The position numbers were made by a program, and so were the translations under genes. Positions 54,346 to 64,000 of a DNA stretch of 64,000 nucleotides are shown here, piece by piece; position 1 is the stretch's first letter; each line of letters begins with the position of its first letter. Below the pieces are notes generated by a model. The model was not told where the DNA came from and searched no databases. It saw nothing but the letters and a program-made list of their open reading frames with translations. Source of the DNA: Acanthococcus lagerstroemiae. Taxonomy: Eukaryota > Arthropoda > Insecta > Hemiptera > Eriococcidae. Location of the stretch: the NCBI GenBank assembly GCA_031841125.1, contig CM063109.1, forward strand, positions 69,198,914-69,262,913, read 5' to 3'.

Positions 54346-55426
54346 TGTATATTTTTTAATCGACGACTTTGAAATTTTAGTTTTAGTAGGACGCCACCGG
54401 CTCTTTTCGCCATAATATGGCATTGTAGAAACGCTGACAATTCTGGCTGCAGTTGGAAAACTGAAAATATTGTTAGACTTTTCTTCTGTTGCTTGACGAT
54501 TTTGTAATTATAGTTTTCAGTTTGGACAATCACGCCCTCAATCTCACAAATTAAAAATTTTTATAAGTTGTTAAATTTAGCTTTTTGTTTTGCTCGGTAA
54601 TCTCGAAATTTTATTTTTTAGTTGGAAAACACTTCCCTTCCCTCCAACAATTTGAAATTTAAAATAGTAGGTACATTTAGAAGTTGGAGTTGGCAAAATT
54701 TCAAATAATGTTACAAGGCTTATTACTTCTTTTGGTATGACTATGACGTTCATTTTGAAATTATAGTTTTGAGTTGGGAAACCTATCCTTCCCAATAATT
54801 GAACATTTTTTAAGTCTTTAACTTTTTTTTTGTTGAAATTACAGGGAAGTTAGTATATTTAAGATATGCAATTAGGGGAAAATTGAAAATATGTACTGCA
54901 AACTTGTTGTTATTATTTACAGTTTTCACTCGGTAATCTTGAAATTTGAATTTCCGGTTAAAATATTTCCTTCTCTTCATAATTTGAAATTGTAGAAACA
55001 GAGGTAGTAAATTTAAGAATCGCAGTTAAGAAAATTGAAAATTTTGCCAGACTTCTTTCTTCTGTCCAATAATGTTGAAATTTTAGTTTCAAGTTGAAAA
55101 AAAAATCTTCCCTTCCCATAGCCGGGTTCAAGGCAGAGTTGAGCGATAATTCTCTCCCCTTGACCATACCAAATAAAAATTACTCGAGAAAACATTTCGA
55201 AAAATTGAAAACATTTTCCTCGTTTTTCTCGCAGATGGGTGCTGTTTTCTTATCACTATTAAAGGTCAAAACAATAAAATCCACCCCAAAGGAAGAATTA
55301 TGGAACCCGATATTCCCCTATTAATAATTTGAAAATTTTTTAAAATGATGTTCAATCTAGATTTTTTTTGCTCGACGACCTAGAAATTTTAATTTTTATT
55401 TATAAAACACCCCCTTCCTCTGGTGA

Positions 55427-55519
55427 GTTGCTACGTGGGATCGAACCCGGGAGCTCCGGATTCCGAGACCAACGCACGCTATCAACTCGACCAACCAAGT
55501 TTTTTTTTTTTTTTTTTTT
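55427..55519 (-). mobile_element. tRNA-derived SINE head, partial copy
   Basis: On the minus strand, AACTTGGTTGGTCGAGTTGA, B box GGTTCGATCCC (55437-55447) and CCCACGTAGCAACTC match the tRNA-like head of the SINEs at 17.2 and 23.9 kb, but the body and tail are missing. A T20 run (55500-55519) abuts the 5' side of the head. Loss of the 3' part is not the usual 5' truncation of retroposition, so recombination or template switching is more likely. Confidence 0.85.
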
Positions 55520-56219
55520 AAATTTTTAGTCGACGTTTATTTTGAAATGTTAGTTTTCGGTTGTTAAAATCACCCCTTCCCATAAATGGTCTTCATGGAG
55601 TGGGGAGGAAGGTAGGCCCCTCAGCCATTGTTCAAAATAAACATTTTTTGTAAAAATTCTCCAATAAAGTGAAAAACTTTTGCTCGTAAATACTCGTAGG
55701 TGTTTTGTTATCACTTTTGAAGATTAAAATCATAAAATCTACCACCACAGAAGAATTCTGGTGCCGAATTTGTCCACATTAATTATTTGAAAGTTTACAA
55801 GATATGTTTAACTTTTGTATGCTTGACGAATTGGAAATTTTCATTTAGAAAACACACCTCCGCTCCCTCACCATGGGTCATAATTTGAAATCTTGTAGAC
55901 GAGATTGTAAGTTTAAAAGGTGAAGTTGGGAAAATTGAATGTTGCCGGCCTTATTTGTTTTTGCTTTACGTTCATTTTGATATTTTAGGTTTTCAATTAT
56001 AAGAATAAAAAACATCCCACCGAATAATTTAGAAGTTTTCGAGAGATGTGAAATATTTTCTCGATAATTTCGAAAATTTAATTTTTAGTGAAACACTCCC
56101 ATCTCCCTCCTTGTCATAATTTCAATTCTAGAAGAGTTGGTAAATTTATGAAATAATGTTGGCAAAATCCTCTCAATAATTTAAAAAGTGTCGAGTATTG
56201 TTAAATTTAATTTTTTTTT

Positions 56220-56584
56220 CTCTAAACCAGCGTTTCCCAAAAGGTGGTCCGCGAAATCCTGGGGTTCCGTGGAAGGGGTTCGAGGGTTCCACGTTCAGTA
56301 CGAGACTTAAATATGTTAAAAAATTTCATTCTTCTCATTTTACGTACTTACACATTAAATGACGACTTACATTATATTTCTTTGTGCAATAAATGTTATA
56401 TATTATAATACATAAAATAATTGTTTTTAATTTATATTTGTTCTTTCTTTTCAAGTGACACATAAAAATACATATATAAACTACAAGGTAATCATTTTTT
56501 GTTATCAAAATAGGGTTCCGTTGAGAAAAGTATAATCAATTAGGATTCCATGGCAAAATAAAATTGGGAACTTTTGCTCTAAAC
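56220..56584. mobile_element. hAT (Charlie-like) MITE, 349 bp, with perfect 8 bp TSDs
   Basis: The element (56228-56576) starts CAGCGTTTCCCAAAAGGTGG and its right end, reverse-complemented, starts CAAAAGTTCCCAATTTTATT. The CAGNGTTTCCCAA...GTGGTCCGCG style is typical of hAT-Charlie relatives. Perfect 8 bp direct repeats CTCTAAAC lie at 56220-56227 and 56577-56584. The interior is AT-rich with no transposase. It interrupts the tandem array. Confidence 0.93.
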
Positions 56585-56840
56585 AACCTCAAAATTTTAA
56601 TTTTTAGTAAAAGCCCGTGATTTGAGATCACACAAGATTTAATAAATTTAGATGATAATATTGTCAAAATTGAAACGGTATCAAGTACTTTATTTTTACT
56701 TGAGATTCATTTAAAAATGTTAGTTTTCAGTTGAAAAAATCACTTCTTCTCATAATTTGAAATTTTTCAAGAGTAAGTAGCCAAATTTTACAATTTTCAC
56801 CCTGGACGATCTTAAAATTCTAGTTTCCGACGGAAAAAGT

Positions 56841-57980
56841 TCGAAGTTTCATTTCCCTCGTCTAACAAGAATGTCGCTTCTCTACGGCCCTGTATTTATA
56901 GCTTGTTTCAGCATGTCAAATGTGTCGTGTGTAAATCCAGATTCCAAGAAGACTGACTCTTGACATGCGTCAACGAACCAGATTATAAAAATTAACGTGG
57001 CATTAAATACAACTGAGCTACTAGGAGTAATTAAATGTTGATAATTTTTTACTCAGTCCGTGGAAAGGAGGAACGAGGAAGCGGGCGAAAAGTTCGGGGT
57101 AATTTAAAATGGAAAATTACGCTGCTGATTTTCTGGTCTAGACGGGGCCAATACGCTAAATAAAATGAGGGTAGGTGAGTATGGTTTCTTTGTGCGCCTT
57201 TTCAGCCCATAGATCTTTCGGTTTCAGTTGGTTTAGATAGAGGCTAAAAAAGCGACCTCAAAGAGAATATACCTCCGTTTTTGCAACTTCAAAGTAGATA
57301 AATTCAAAACGAGGAGAAGTAAAAAAGAAAATACGTTCGAAATATGTAATTCATTAGGATGTGCGTGGATATATTTTAACAATGTATACACAGCGTATGA
57401 AGATGTTGCTCGCGCCAGAACGTGAAGCAAGGCACACCTTCCAGTCACGAATTGCTACATATACTTGTAAGCTTTTCGAATTTATATCAGAGTCAGACCG
57501 TGAAAGGAAAAAGGCGGATAAAGGCTGTTATTAAATTAATCGTGGTGAGCGAAATGAACTACACGAATACCCTGGTGAGATCGTGAAGGTGGTTAAAATC
57601 GTACGTACTAATTCAGATCGGTATTTAAGAACCATTTGTATTTGGTAAACTGGTTAGAACTAGGTTTTTCATACAACTATGGAATTCAGTTAATGAGAGC
57701 TAAGAGCTGTTGGGCAAATCGTGCTTCGAAAGTACCAACTGCCTACTTTCTATACATAGAGACCCACTCGGGGATGATTTGATGTCGTGAAACGAGAGTA
57801 GACACCGTCAAATTATCTGTAGGAACCGGGAAGAGGCAGACAGAACACTTTTGTTAGCCAGGTGCCAAACCCAAGATTTTGTTTGACTCGGACATCGGCA
57901 TCGTGTCTCGGCAATTATGGCCACGCTCTTCTAGTTATTTGCAAAAATTAACTCCTATTATGGATTGTGATATAGCAACA
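56841..57980. other. About 1.1 kb unassigned
   Basis: No gene or element recognised. Confidence 0.4.
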
Positions 57981-58645
57981 CTACAACAGGACGAAGAAAG
58001 TGGCAAAATACAGTTTCAAGTCCAAGTGTTTTCACCTAAGGGGATCAGATCAAAAGATAAACCCCAAAATCAGAATTAGCAACATTGAAAACCTAAAAAT
58101 CGACACCAGACTCGAATTTCATTTTCCAGTCCTCCCTCGTTTGGAAGCTTCATCCCTTAGCTATCAACCATCATGAAGTCAAATAATTTTATGTTCAAAG
58201 TGCATCCAAACCCCTATCCAAAACGTGTATCCGAACATTTTTAACGTTATTACAGGATAAGAAAAAAATAATAATTGAAAAAGTCAAAACTCACATGCTA
58301 TTTCTCATAAAAAGAAGAGGGGGCTTGTGACGTATGTTTTCTCTATCCGATCCAACTGGAATTTTCAGAGGAGACTTTTCAAAATGTTTGGCACCCATTT
58401 TTATATAGTTTTGAAAGATTTAACAAATATCACAAAAATAAGGGACATCATATAATTAACGCTATAATATGTTGAATCATTTCGAAGTTTCACGTTCCTG
58501 TCCCCCTGTGGACAATTGTTAATAGGGTTTACAGTTAAAATGACCTCAAAAACAGATTCAGCGACTCCAAAACTTCCATTTTCAATATACTTGATGGCAT
58601 TATCTGTAATTTTTGGGTTCTGCTTGCTCAGTGCGGCTTTTAGAA
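57981..58645 (+). repeat. fam-D units, plus orientation
   Basis: ACAGATTCAGCGACTCCAAAA then CCATTTTCAATATACTTGAT (58553-58598), and the earlier AGCAACATTGAAAACC ... AGACTCGAATTTCATTTTCC ... CCTCCCTCGTTTGG (58077-58143), correspond to fam-D units at 27.9-28.1 and 17.6-17.8 kb. Confidence 0.5.
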
Positions 58646-58739
58646 TTGGGGGCTGGACTAAGAAATTTCACTGAGAGGTTTAACGTCTCTAAAATTTGCG
58701 TAGACAATCGTTTTTTCACGCTATGGTTTCAATGTTAGC

Positions 58740-59000
58740 AGCAGATTTTTTCTGGGTGGAGGGGGCACAAATTGTAAACGTTCCAACTGACTCAACTCAA
58801 AATCCCTAAGTATACAATTCTTTTGTAATGGCTAAAAAAGAACCTTTTGACTAGTTGGATTTTCCCAACTTTTGATCTATTTATTGAAATCTACCAACTC
58901 CGATGAAGGCTTCCGTACCCCTCTTATTTTCGTCCCTGACTGAAATAGTAAGTTTTCCAACCGCTGAGTGAAAGGGGCGGGGGAGTGAGTTTCCCTCTCT
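58740..59000 (+). repeat. fam-C repeat, copy 2
   Basis: Shares TTCCAACTGACTCAACTCAA, AACCTTTTGACTAGTTGG and GAGTGAAAGGGGCGGGGG with copy 1 at 50.35-50.63 kb, in the same order and orientation. CGTCCCTG at 58926-58933 may be an internal or terminal inverted end. Confidence 0.6.
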
Positions 59001-59488
59001 CACCCGCTAGCAGTTTAAAAAAAGTACTTCTTACCTCAACAGAAGACATCGATCTTTGAATTGACTTTTTCTAAAAAATCTCGGTAGATCTCCATCCTTA
59101 CACTAATGAGAACGATTTTTTATGGTCAAACCAATTCTTTCGACCGAATTAGAAGCTTTAAAGGGGAATTGCAGGTTTTTTAAGTGGGAAATCCTATATT
59201 AAACTTGACACCCTGGCATGACTTCTTAAAATCGTTGTGTTTAAAAAAAAAGTTGGCTGGTGGGTTTTAGGCCGAAAGGAACAAATTTGGCCACTAGGAG
59301 CAAAATGTTTCAAAGATCGCTCGATTTTGGATCACCCTAATGTGTACAACTTGTGTGTTAACCTCTCCTGGATAAGTCATCATTCGAATAGCGCGGGCAT
59401 TCGCTTCAGTACTCACTGGACACGACTCTGTACAAGACCTACATATGTACATACGTACATAATATTATAAGAGGAGTTATCTGTCAAA
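59001..59488. other. Unassigned sequence
   Basis: No gene or repeat recognised. Confidence 0.3.
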
Positions 59489-59535
59489 AGGGCGTCCGTT
59501 CAATGTATTTCTTATGGAACGGACGCCCTCTCCTC
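59471..59535. other. Compact hairpin with a perfect 13 bp stem
   Basis: AGGGCGTCCGTTC (59489-59501) and GAACGGACGCCCT (59517-59529) pair perfectly across a 15 nt loop. Outside, GAGGAG (59471-59476) can pair with CTCCTC (59530-59535) if a 12 nt bulge is allowed. It could be a small MITE, a structured RNA or a microRNA-like hairpin; the stem is short for a typical precursor. Confidence 0.5.
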
Positions 59536-61523
59536 ATATGTATGCTGGGTATACGAACGTTGAAGTTCCTTCCCTCGCTCATTAGTTGAACTTACCTTTG
59601 CAGTTCTACTCAGCCCATACTTGCAAAATGATCACCTTCGATAGACCAAGACAATTTCAAAACCCGTCAATATTCTATGTACATACAGTACATTTCGCTG
59701 ACTGCTCCTCGATATTTCGTTCCCTCTGAGCATATCTACTTAAGTATCAATAAACATCTGTGCCCCCAAATAAAGAATTAATTAAACAAACAAGTCATCG
59801 TTAGTTCCAACAGTGCTAGGTGACGAGATACATCCGTGAAATTATCGTCCCATCACGATTCACGTACGAATGCAGTTATGGAATAGATAAGCGGTTAATG
59901 CCTGGTTAGTACCTGAAAAGGTAGATTAAGCTCACAAGATATGGCACAATAAGGTTGGCGAGGTCTTATCTACTATACATATAAACGCTAGACTATCCAG
60001 GGAAAAATGGCTGCAGTTCGACGGTTTATTACTTCATTATGTTCGCTACCATAAACATAGTATCAAATTTATAATCTCCTGTTTCTAAGTACTAACGTGT
60101 ACTTTGTGGTTGATTAAAATAATGATAAATCCGCTTCGCATCTCCTCTGTCAACGAATCATCTGCACCTGTATCTGAATTATAATTATAGACGCTAAGTG
60201 ATGAAACACTTTCTCATTTGTCGACTCATTAGTCTCCCTCAGATTGGGCGCATGGTAAGTCCCCTGCCGAAATAATACCAAGAACTGGAGTATTTAGGAG
60301 CATGACGTAATTATATGAACTTGTTTGCTTGTATAGAAAACCTCGTCCTGTATAATAATATTCGGAAACTAGGAAGAGAATACGATCAAACACATAATTA
60401 CATTGGAAAATAACTGACCGGCTGACCACGCCTACGTGACTATTTGTCATAGAGGCATCATTAGGCTTTCCGCAGTTTGGGAAAGGGGAGTTGTATTTTT
60501 CAGGGATGAAAAACGATTTTTCTCTTCGGCGAAACGATGATCGTTTTGAAGTTTTCTAGGAGTCGATGGCGAAGGGATGAATTCTGGTCGTAAAATTCGA
60601 GAAGTAGGTTTCTTAAAAAGTCATATACTACTCGTTTCTTCACATCTCTGCTTACACTCAAGCTAATAAGTCCGGCAGTAAATTACGTACCATACCTACA
60701 AGACTTTTAATTTTAACACATCATCAATTATGCAACATAAAAACAATACAGACTATAGATTAGGGAAGTCCTTATTCTTGGTCAATAATCTCCTAGATAT
60801 TTAAGAAATCTCGAACAATTTAACTCGTAGCGCCCGGGGATTAAAGAGACAAATTTCGGGTCAAAATTGGCGAAATGAAGTAAAAACTCATTGAAAACGA
60901 CAATGTACAGATTTTTATGAAACTTGAGAAGGAATCTTAGGAGTGGTAAATAGTGCTCGAAAAATTTCAGCTACATACCTATTTCAGATCAGCAGAGTTG
61001 TCCGTAAGGCTATCTGTGTACAAGGTGTTCCAACTTGGTAGGTATACCAAGTCAGTAGAAGCGGTGGTAGTACTGGGTGGGAGAAATAACAGTATTAAAA
61101 TTTAACACTCTTCAGAGCTTGAAAATAGCAAATTTTCATTGCGAATCTGATAACTCATTTTAATTCAAAAATTTTTTTCAAGGGTAATCAGTTTAGTGAT
61201 ACACATTGAACAGGTAACAGAAATTTGCCGAATTGTATTGCCTACCTTTGATACTATAAGAGGATCTACTAGTCTTAAAATTTTATTCATGAAATTTGAA
61301 TAAAATTGTTGAAATACACAAATTTTAGTTTTCTTTTAAAAACTTTTTCATGTTCTAAAAACGATGAAACTGAAAGTCTTTTGATTTACAAATTTGAATC
61401 AATGATCATAACTTGACATTCGCATGATTAGATTTTCTGTACAAAGCCTATTTTATGTGCCAAAATGATGAAATCTACTTCTTTCTATATGAATGAAGAA
61501 GTTAGAATCAGAACCGACACTAG
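59536..61523. other. About 2 kb with no recognisable gene or element
   Basis: AT-rich. No exon, RNA or inverted repeat stood out. Confidence 0.4.
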
Positions 61524-61669
61524 CCATTTTACTCCAAGGGCGATAATAGGCAAAATACTATACACTGTGAATGTGCGGTATGTTACACTCCACGTTCACA
61601 GGCGCGGTAAAAGATATTTCTGCACCCAGGCACAGTATTTTGTCTATTTGCGCCCTTGGAATAAAATGG
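61524..61669. mobile_element. Inverted-repeat MITE, 146 bp
   Basis: CCATTTTACTCCAAGGGCGA ... GCAAAATACTATAC on the left and, reverse-complemented, CCATTTTATTCCAAGGGCGC ... ACAAAATACTGTGC on the right form ~40 bp arms with few mismatches. The centre contains GTGAATGTGCGG and CGTTCACAGGCGCGG. No TSD resolved. The 111-codon frame crossing it is a shadow. Confidence 0.85.
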
Positions 61670-62400
61670 TAAGCGTCGGTTTTGATTTTCACCTCTTCAT
61701 ATGCGTACTTTCGTATCGCATGGGCCCACTCTGTCGATCACAGTTTTCGAAATACAGCCATTTTAATGAAAAAAAAAGATCCGAAATTTACAGAAAATGA
61801 GGTTCTTCTGTTTCGAGTACTTCAAACCTTGGTCTATTACGAGAGGGTACCGTACGTAAAATTTCGATTTCGTTATTTTTTATCCAGTACAGGACAAAAC
61901 GCTTCAAGCGAGAAGGGCCTACTCTGTCAATGCTGGCTTTTTCTCGTCTCTGTGTTCAACGGTCACCTGTGAACCAGTGTATTATAGCCGAAAAATTCAG
62001 CTTCAGCTTTTGGCTTAAACTTTTTACCTTGTTAAAATATATGGCTTAATACAGCTTTTAACAATTGCCATACATTTGTTTGAGATGACAAAAAGCTGAC
62101 TTCCGGATTTTGGCTTATTGATGAAAATTTTGGCTGAATACGACTTTCAAGTATTTTTGTTGAAGCAGACGAATTTTCTTTCAAAGGTTGCTTTTTACAT
62201 TCATTTTTATGAAAGGGCCCACTTTGTCGTATCGCTTTACTTTTCACGAAATTGTTCCAGTGTTTCCAGCGTCGAAGGAACTCTTTTTTTGTACAATTTT
62301 ACATCGAAAATAACCTAAATTTTTCATTTGCGTAGCAAAAAAGCACTAAATTCTACGGAAGCTGCTAAAACACATTCTGGCCTTCCCTGACCGCCCCTTA
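61670..62400. other. Unassigned sequence
   Basis: Includes GCTTCAGCTTTTGGCTTAAA and related CTTTTGGCTT words near 61997-62120 reminiscent of the GGCTTCGGC repeat at 19 kb. No gene is recognised. Confidence 0.3.
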
Positions 62401-62401
62401 A

Positions 62402-62429
62402 CTCCCCCCCCCCCCCCCCCCAAAAAAAA
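62402..62429. repeat. C18-A8 homopolymer tract
   Basis: About 18 C directly followed by about 8 A. Exact lengths are unreliable. Confidence 0.8.
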
Positions 62430-62885
62430 TACATAATGGGTAAACGGTGGGGTGCTTTACCAAACGGCTTTTTATCGAAATGTGATACGTTCCAAGGGTA
62501 AATGAGTTCTAGTGAATGTAAAAACACACCAGCCAAAATTTTTTTGTTACCTATTGAAAAAATGTTGAGGTGTTGCTCATCGAGGTTAAAGTTTTAGTAT
62601 GAGATTTCCTTGAGAGCAAATTATTTGCATTTTTGTTTTAAAAAGTTCCAAAATAGAGTTTTGAAACAAACAATCGTTCGATAAAAAAGTACCTACCCAG
62701 AATTTGGTTTAAAGAAATTCTGAAAGTGATTCACTTTTGGGTAAACGTGAACTATTTTCGTTACAACTCACACAGACATGATAAAAATCTATTTACATAG
62801 TTTTCACTAGCGTTACATCCATTTGTGATGTTAGTTTGGTCCTAACCCTTACGTCTCACCCAACAGGCTCTACCAAGAATCAACA
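62430..62885. other. Unassigned spacer
   Basis: Nothing recognised. Confidence 0.3.
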
Positions 62886-62904
62886 TCTAAAAATTAGGAG
62901 TAGG

Positions 62905-63150
62905 TACTTCAATTATATCGAAAATAGAGTTTTTTGAGTTTCTGAATCCATTTTTGAGGTTATTTTTTAGTCACCCACACCAAAATTAATCCACAGGAGG
63001 CTGAATCGGGAAATTTCAATGTTACATATTATACTGACGTATGATATTTCAAAAATAGGATTTTTTGAGTCACTGCATTTATTTTTGAGGTCATTTTCTC
63101 AGCCAACCCGGTCCAAAACTGATCCACAGGGGGCTGAAATGTGATCTATT
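62905..63150 (-). repeat. fam-D tandem pair, minus orientation
   Basis: Two ~125 bp units in tandem: ATCGAAAATAGAGTTTTTTG, GAATCCATTTTTGAGGTTAT and ATCCACAGGAGGCTGAA, then TTTCAAAAATAGGATTTTTT, GCATTTATTTTTGAGGTCAT and ATCCACAGGGGGCTGAA. About 80% alike, they correspond in reverse complement to the fam-D core at 58.55 kb. Confidence 0.65.
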
Positions 63151-64000
63151 CACAGTACTATATTATACGCTAGTGTACAACAGGATATATGTTATTCGAT
63201 GAACCCTGACGTTCGGAACAAGATCAGGAATCTCTTCTGACCACCCCAACTTACAAAATTTGACAGGCAATCTCAATCGAATCAGCCCAGCCGCAGCCCA
63301 GTGGTCTAGAACAATTCAACCACTTAAAATCGACCGTCATATGTATGGAAGATACTGTAATTTCGAATAATCGTCCGCGTGTCGGGCAGATGCTCGATTT
63401 ATAACGTATAGGTGGAAGGCGAGAATGGAGAAATCCCCCGACCGAAAATGAATTCCAAACGCCGTTTCACATTCATCGACGACACGGACCTCTTGATTAA
63501 AACCAATAAATCTCTCGTACGCCGAACAGGAGGGAAACAGAGTGTAGATCTGAGGGGGAAAAACGCACTGACTGAGACCCATTATATATCTTAATTTTCG
63601 AGCGCGTTTTCTGTTTTTCGAAACCGCATAATGAAGTAGCAAATTTTTTAGTCAGGAATGAAGTCGGTACCGGCAAGTCGTATCATTTTGCCAATTTGAA
63701 AAAGAAAAAAAAAGAAAACCCTTAGGGAGCCGGGCACAGGAATTTTTTAACGAGGTATTTTAATACCGGGTGCCTGGAAACGGATACGACCTATTCGATA
63801 TTTACTCAGTTCTCTGTCGTTTTGTATGTTTTTACGTCACTTTCAATTTCAGAATATACACACGTCTCGGATGTGACCTCGGATATCAGCGACGTCTTCG
63901 TAGAACGTATTTACGTATCGATGTTGAAGCACTCAGTCAACGAAAGAAACGAAAGATAATATCTTACGAGAGAGTATACCTATATGTAAATCCTTATATT
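63151..64000. other. About 0.85 kb unassigned to the window end
   Basis: Moderately CpG-containing sequence (63410-63560). Overlapping small frames on both strands, none recognised. The window ends here without a visible feature boundary. Confidence 0.35.

Larger units (their letters stand above)
54346..56840. repeat. Degraded tandem array (minisatellite-like), ~2.5 kb
   Basis: The core CTTGAAATTTTAGTTTTCAGTTGG and variants recur about 13 times, near 54368, 54503, 54604, 54756, 54940, 55076, 55381, 55541, 55830, 55977, 56069, 56588, 56712 and 56812. Each is usually followed by AAAACACCCCCTTCCCTCC-like and TAATTTGAAATTT-like blocks. Spacing is irregular (about 90-300 bp) and identity is low. 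All copies share one orientation. A SINE head and a hAT MITE have inserted. Non-coding. Confidence 0.75.

Overview
This is a 64 kb piece of an AT-rich animal nuclear genome, most likely an insect. CpG is not visibly depleted, the repeats are arthropod-style (hAT-type MITEs, a tRNA-derived SINE, RTE and I/Jockey-like LINE scraps, foldback elements, tandem minisatellites), and no bacterial or viral gene organisation is present. A hymenopteran is a guess I cannot confirm. I recognise no intact host protein-coding gene, so the window reads as intergenic or long-intron sequence. The longest open frames are low-complexity, lie inside inverted repeats, or belong to dead retrotransposons.

Layout. 0-5 kb: a 0.7 kb foldback element, copy 1 of a short retroposed family (fam-A), a hairpin, and a weak promoter/exon candidate at 2.1-2.7 kb. 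6-8 kb: a partly inverted cluster of repeated blocks (6.37-7.48) between stretches of cryptic repeat with a loose ~20 bp period. 9.4-10.7 kb: a 179 bp hAT MITE with perfect TSDs and an inverted-repeat MITE. 11.4-12.2 kb: copy 1 of a CT-rich/ATGTC-rich dispersed family (fam-X). 16.4-17.4 kb: a MITE and a complete SINE. 19.1-20.4 kb: a 1.29 kb non-autonomous DNA transposon with 28 bp perfect TIRs and repeated internal motifs. 21.8-25.4 kb: hAT MITEs, an inverted-repeat MITE, and a second SINE that appears to sit inside another MITE. 27.3-28.6 kb: a 1.26 kb palindromic composite of fam-D units. 30.6-31.2 kb: a dead RTE-clade reverse transcriptase. 33.8-37 kb: fam-A and fam-B copies, two nested foldbacks and cryptic GACCAAAA repeat. 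38-39 kb: more fam-D material. 41-44.8 kb: fam-X in reverse, carrying a pogo/Tigger-like MITE and a second MITE. 47.3-47.8 kb: the C-terminal end of an I/Jockey-like ORF2. 48.4-51.8 kb: fam-B, a hAT MITE, fam-C and a fam-A copy with 16 bp TSDs. 54.3-56.8 kb: a degraded tandem array carrying a SINE head and a hAT MITE. 58-63.2 kb: fam-C and fam-D copies, a perfect-stem hairpin, an inverted-repeat MITE and long homopolymers.

The elements form a layered history (SINE in MITE, MITEs in fam-X, foldback in foldback, MITE in array). The observations most worth follow-up are the ~105 bp fam-A retroposon, the 1.29 kb TIR element with its iterated motif, and the long near-perfect hairpins that could yield double-stranded RNA if transcribed. 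All family assignments come from reading by eye; no alignment or database search was run.
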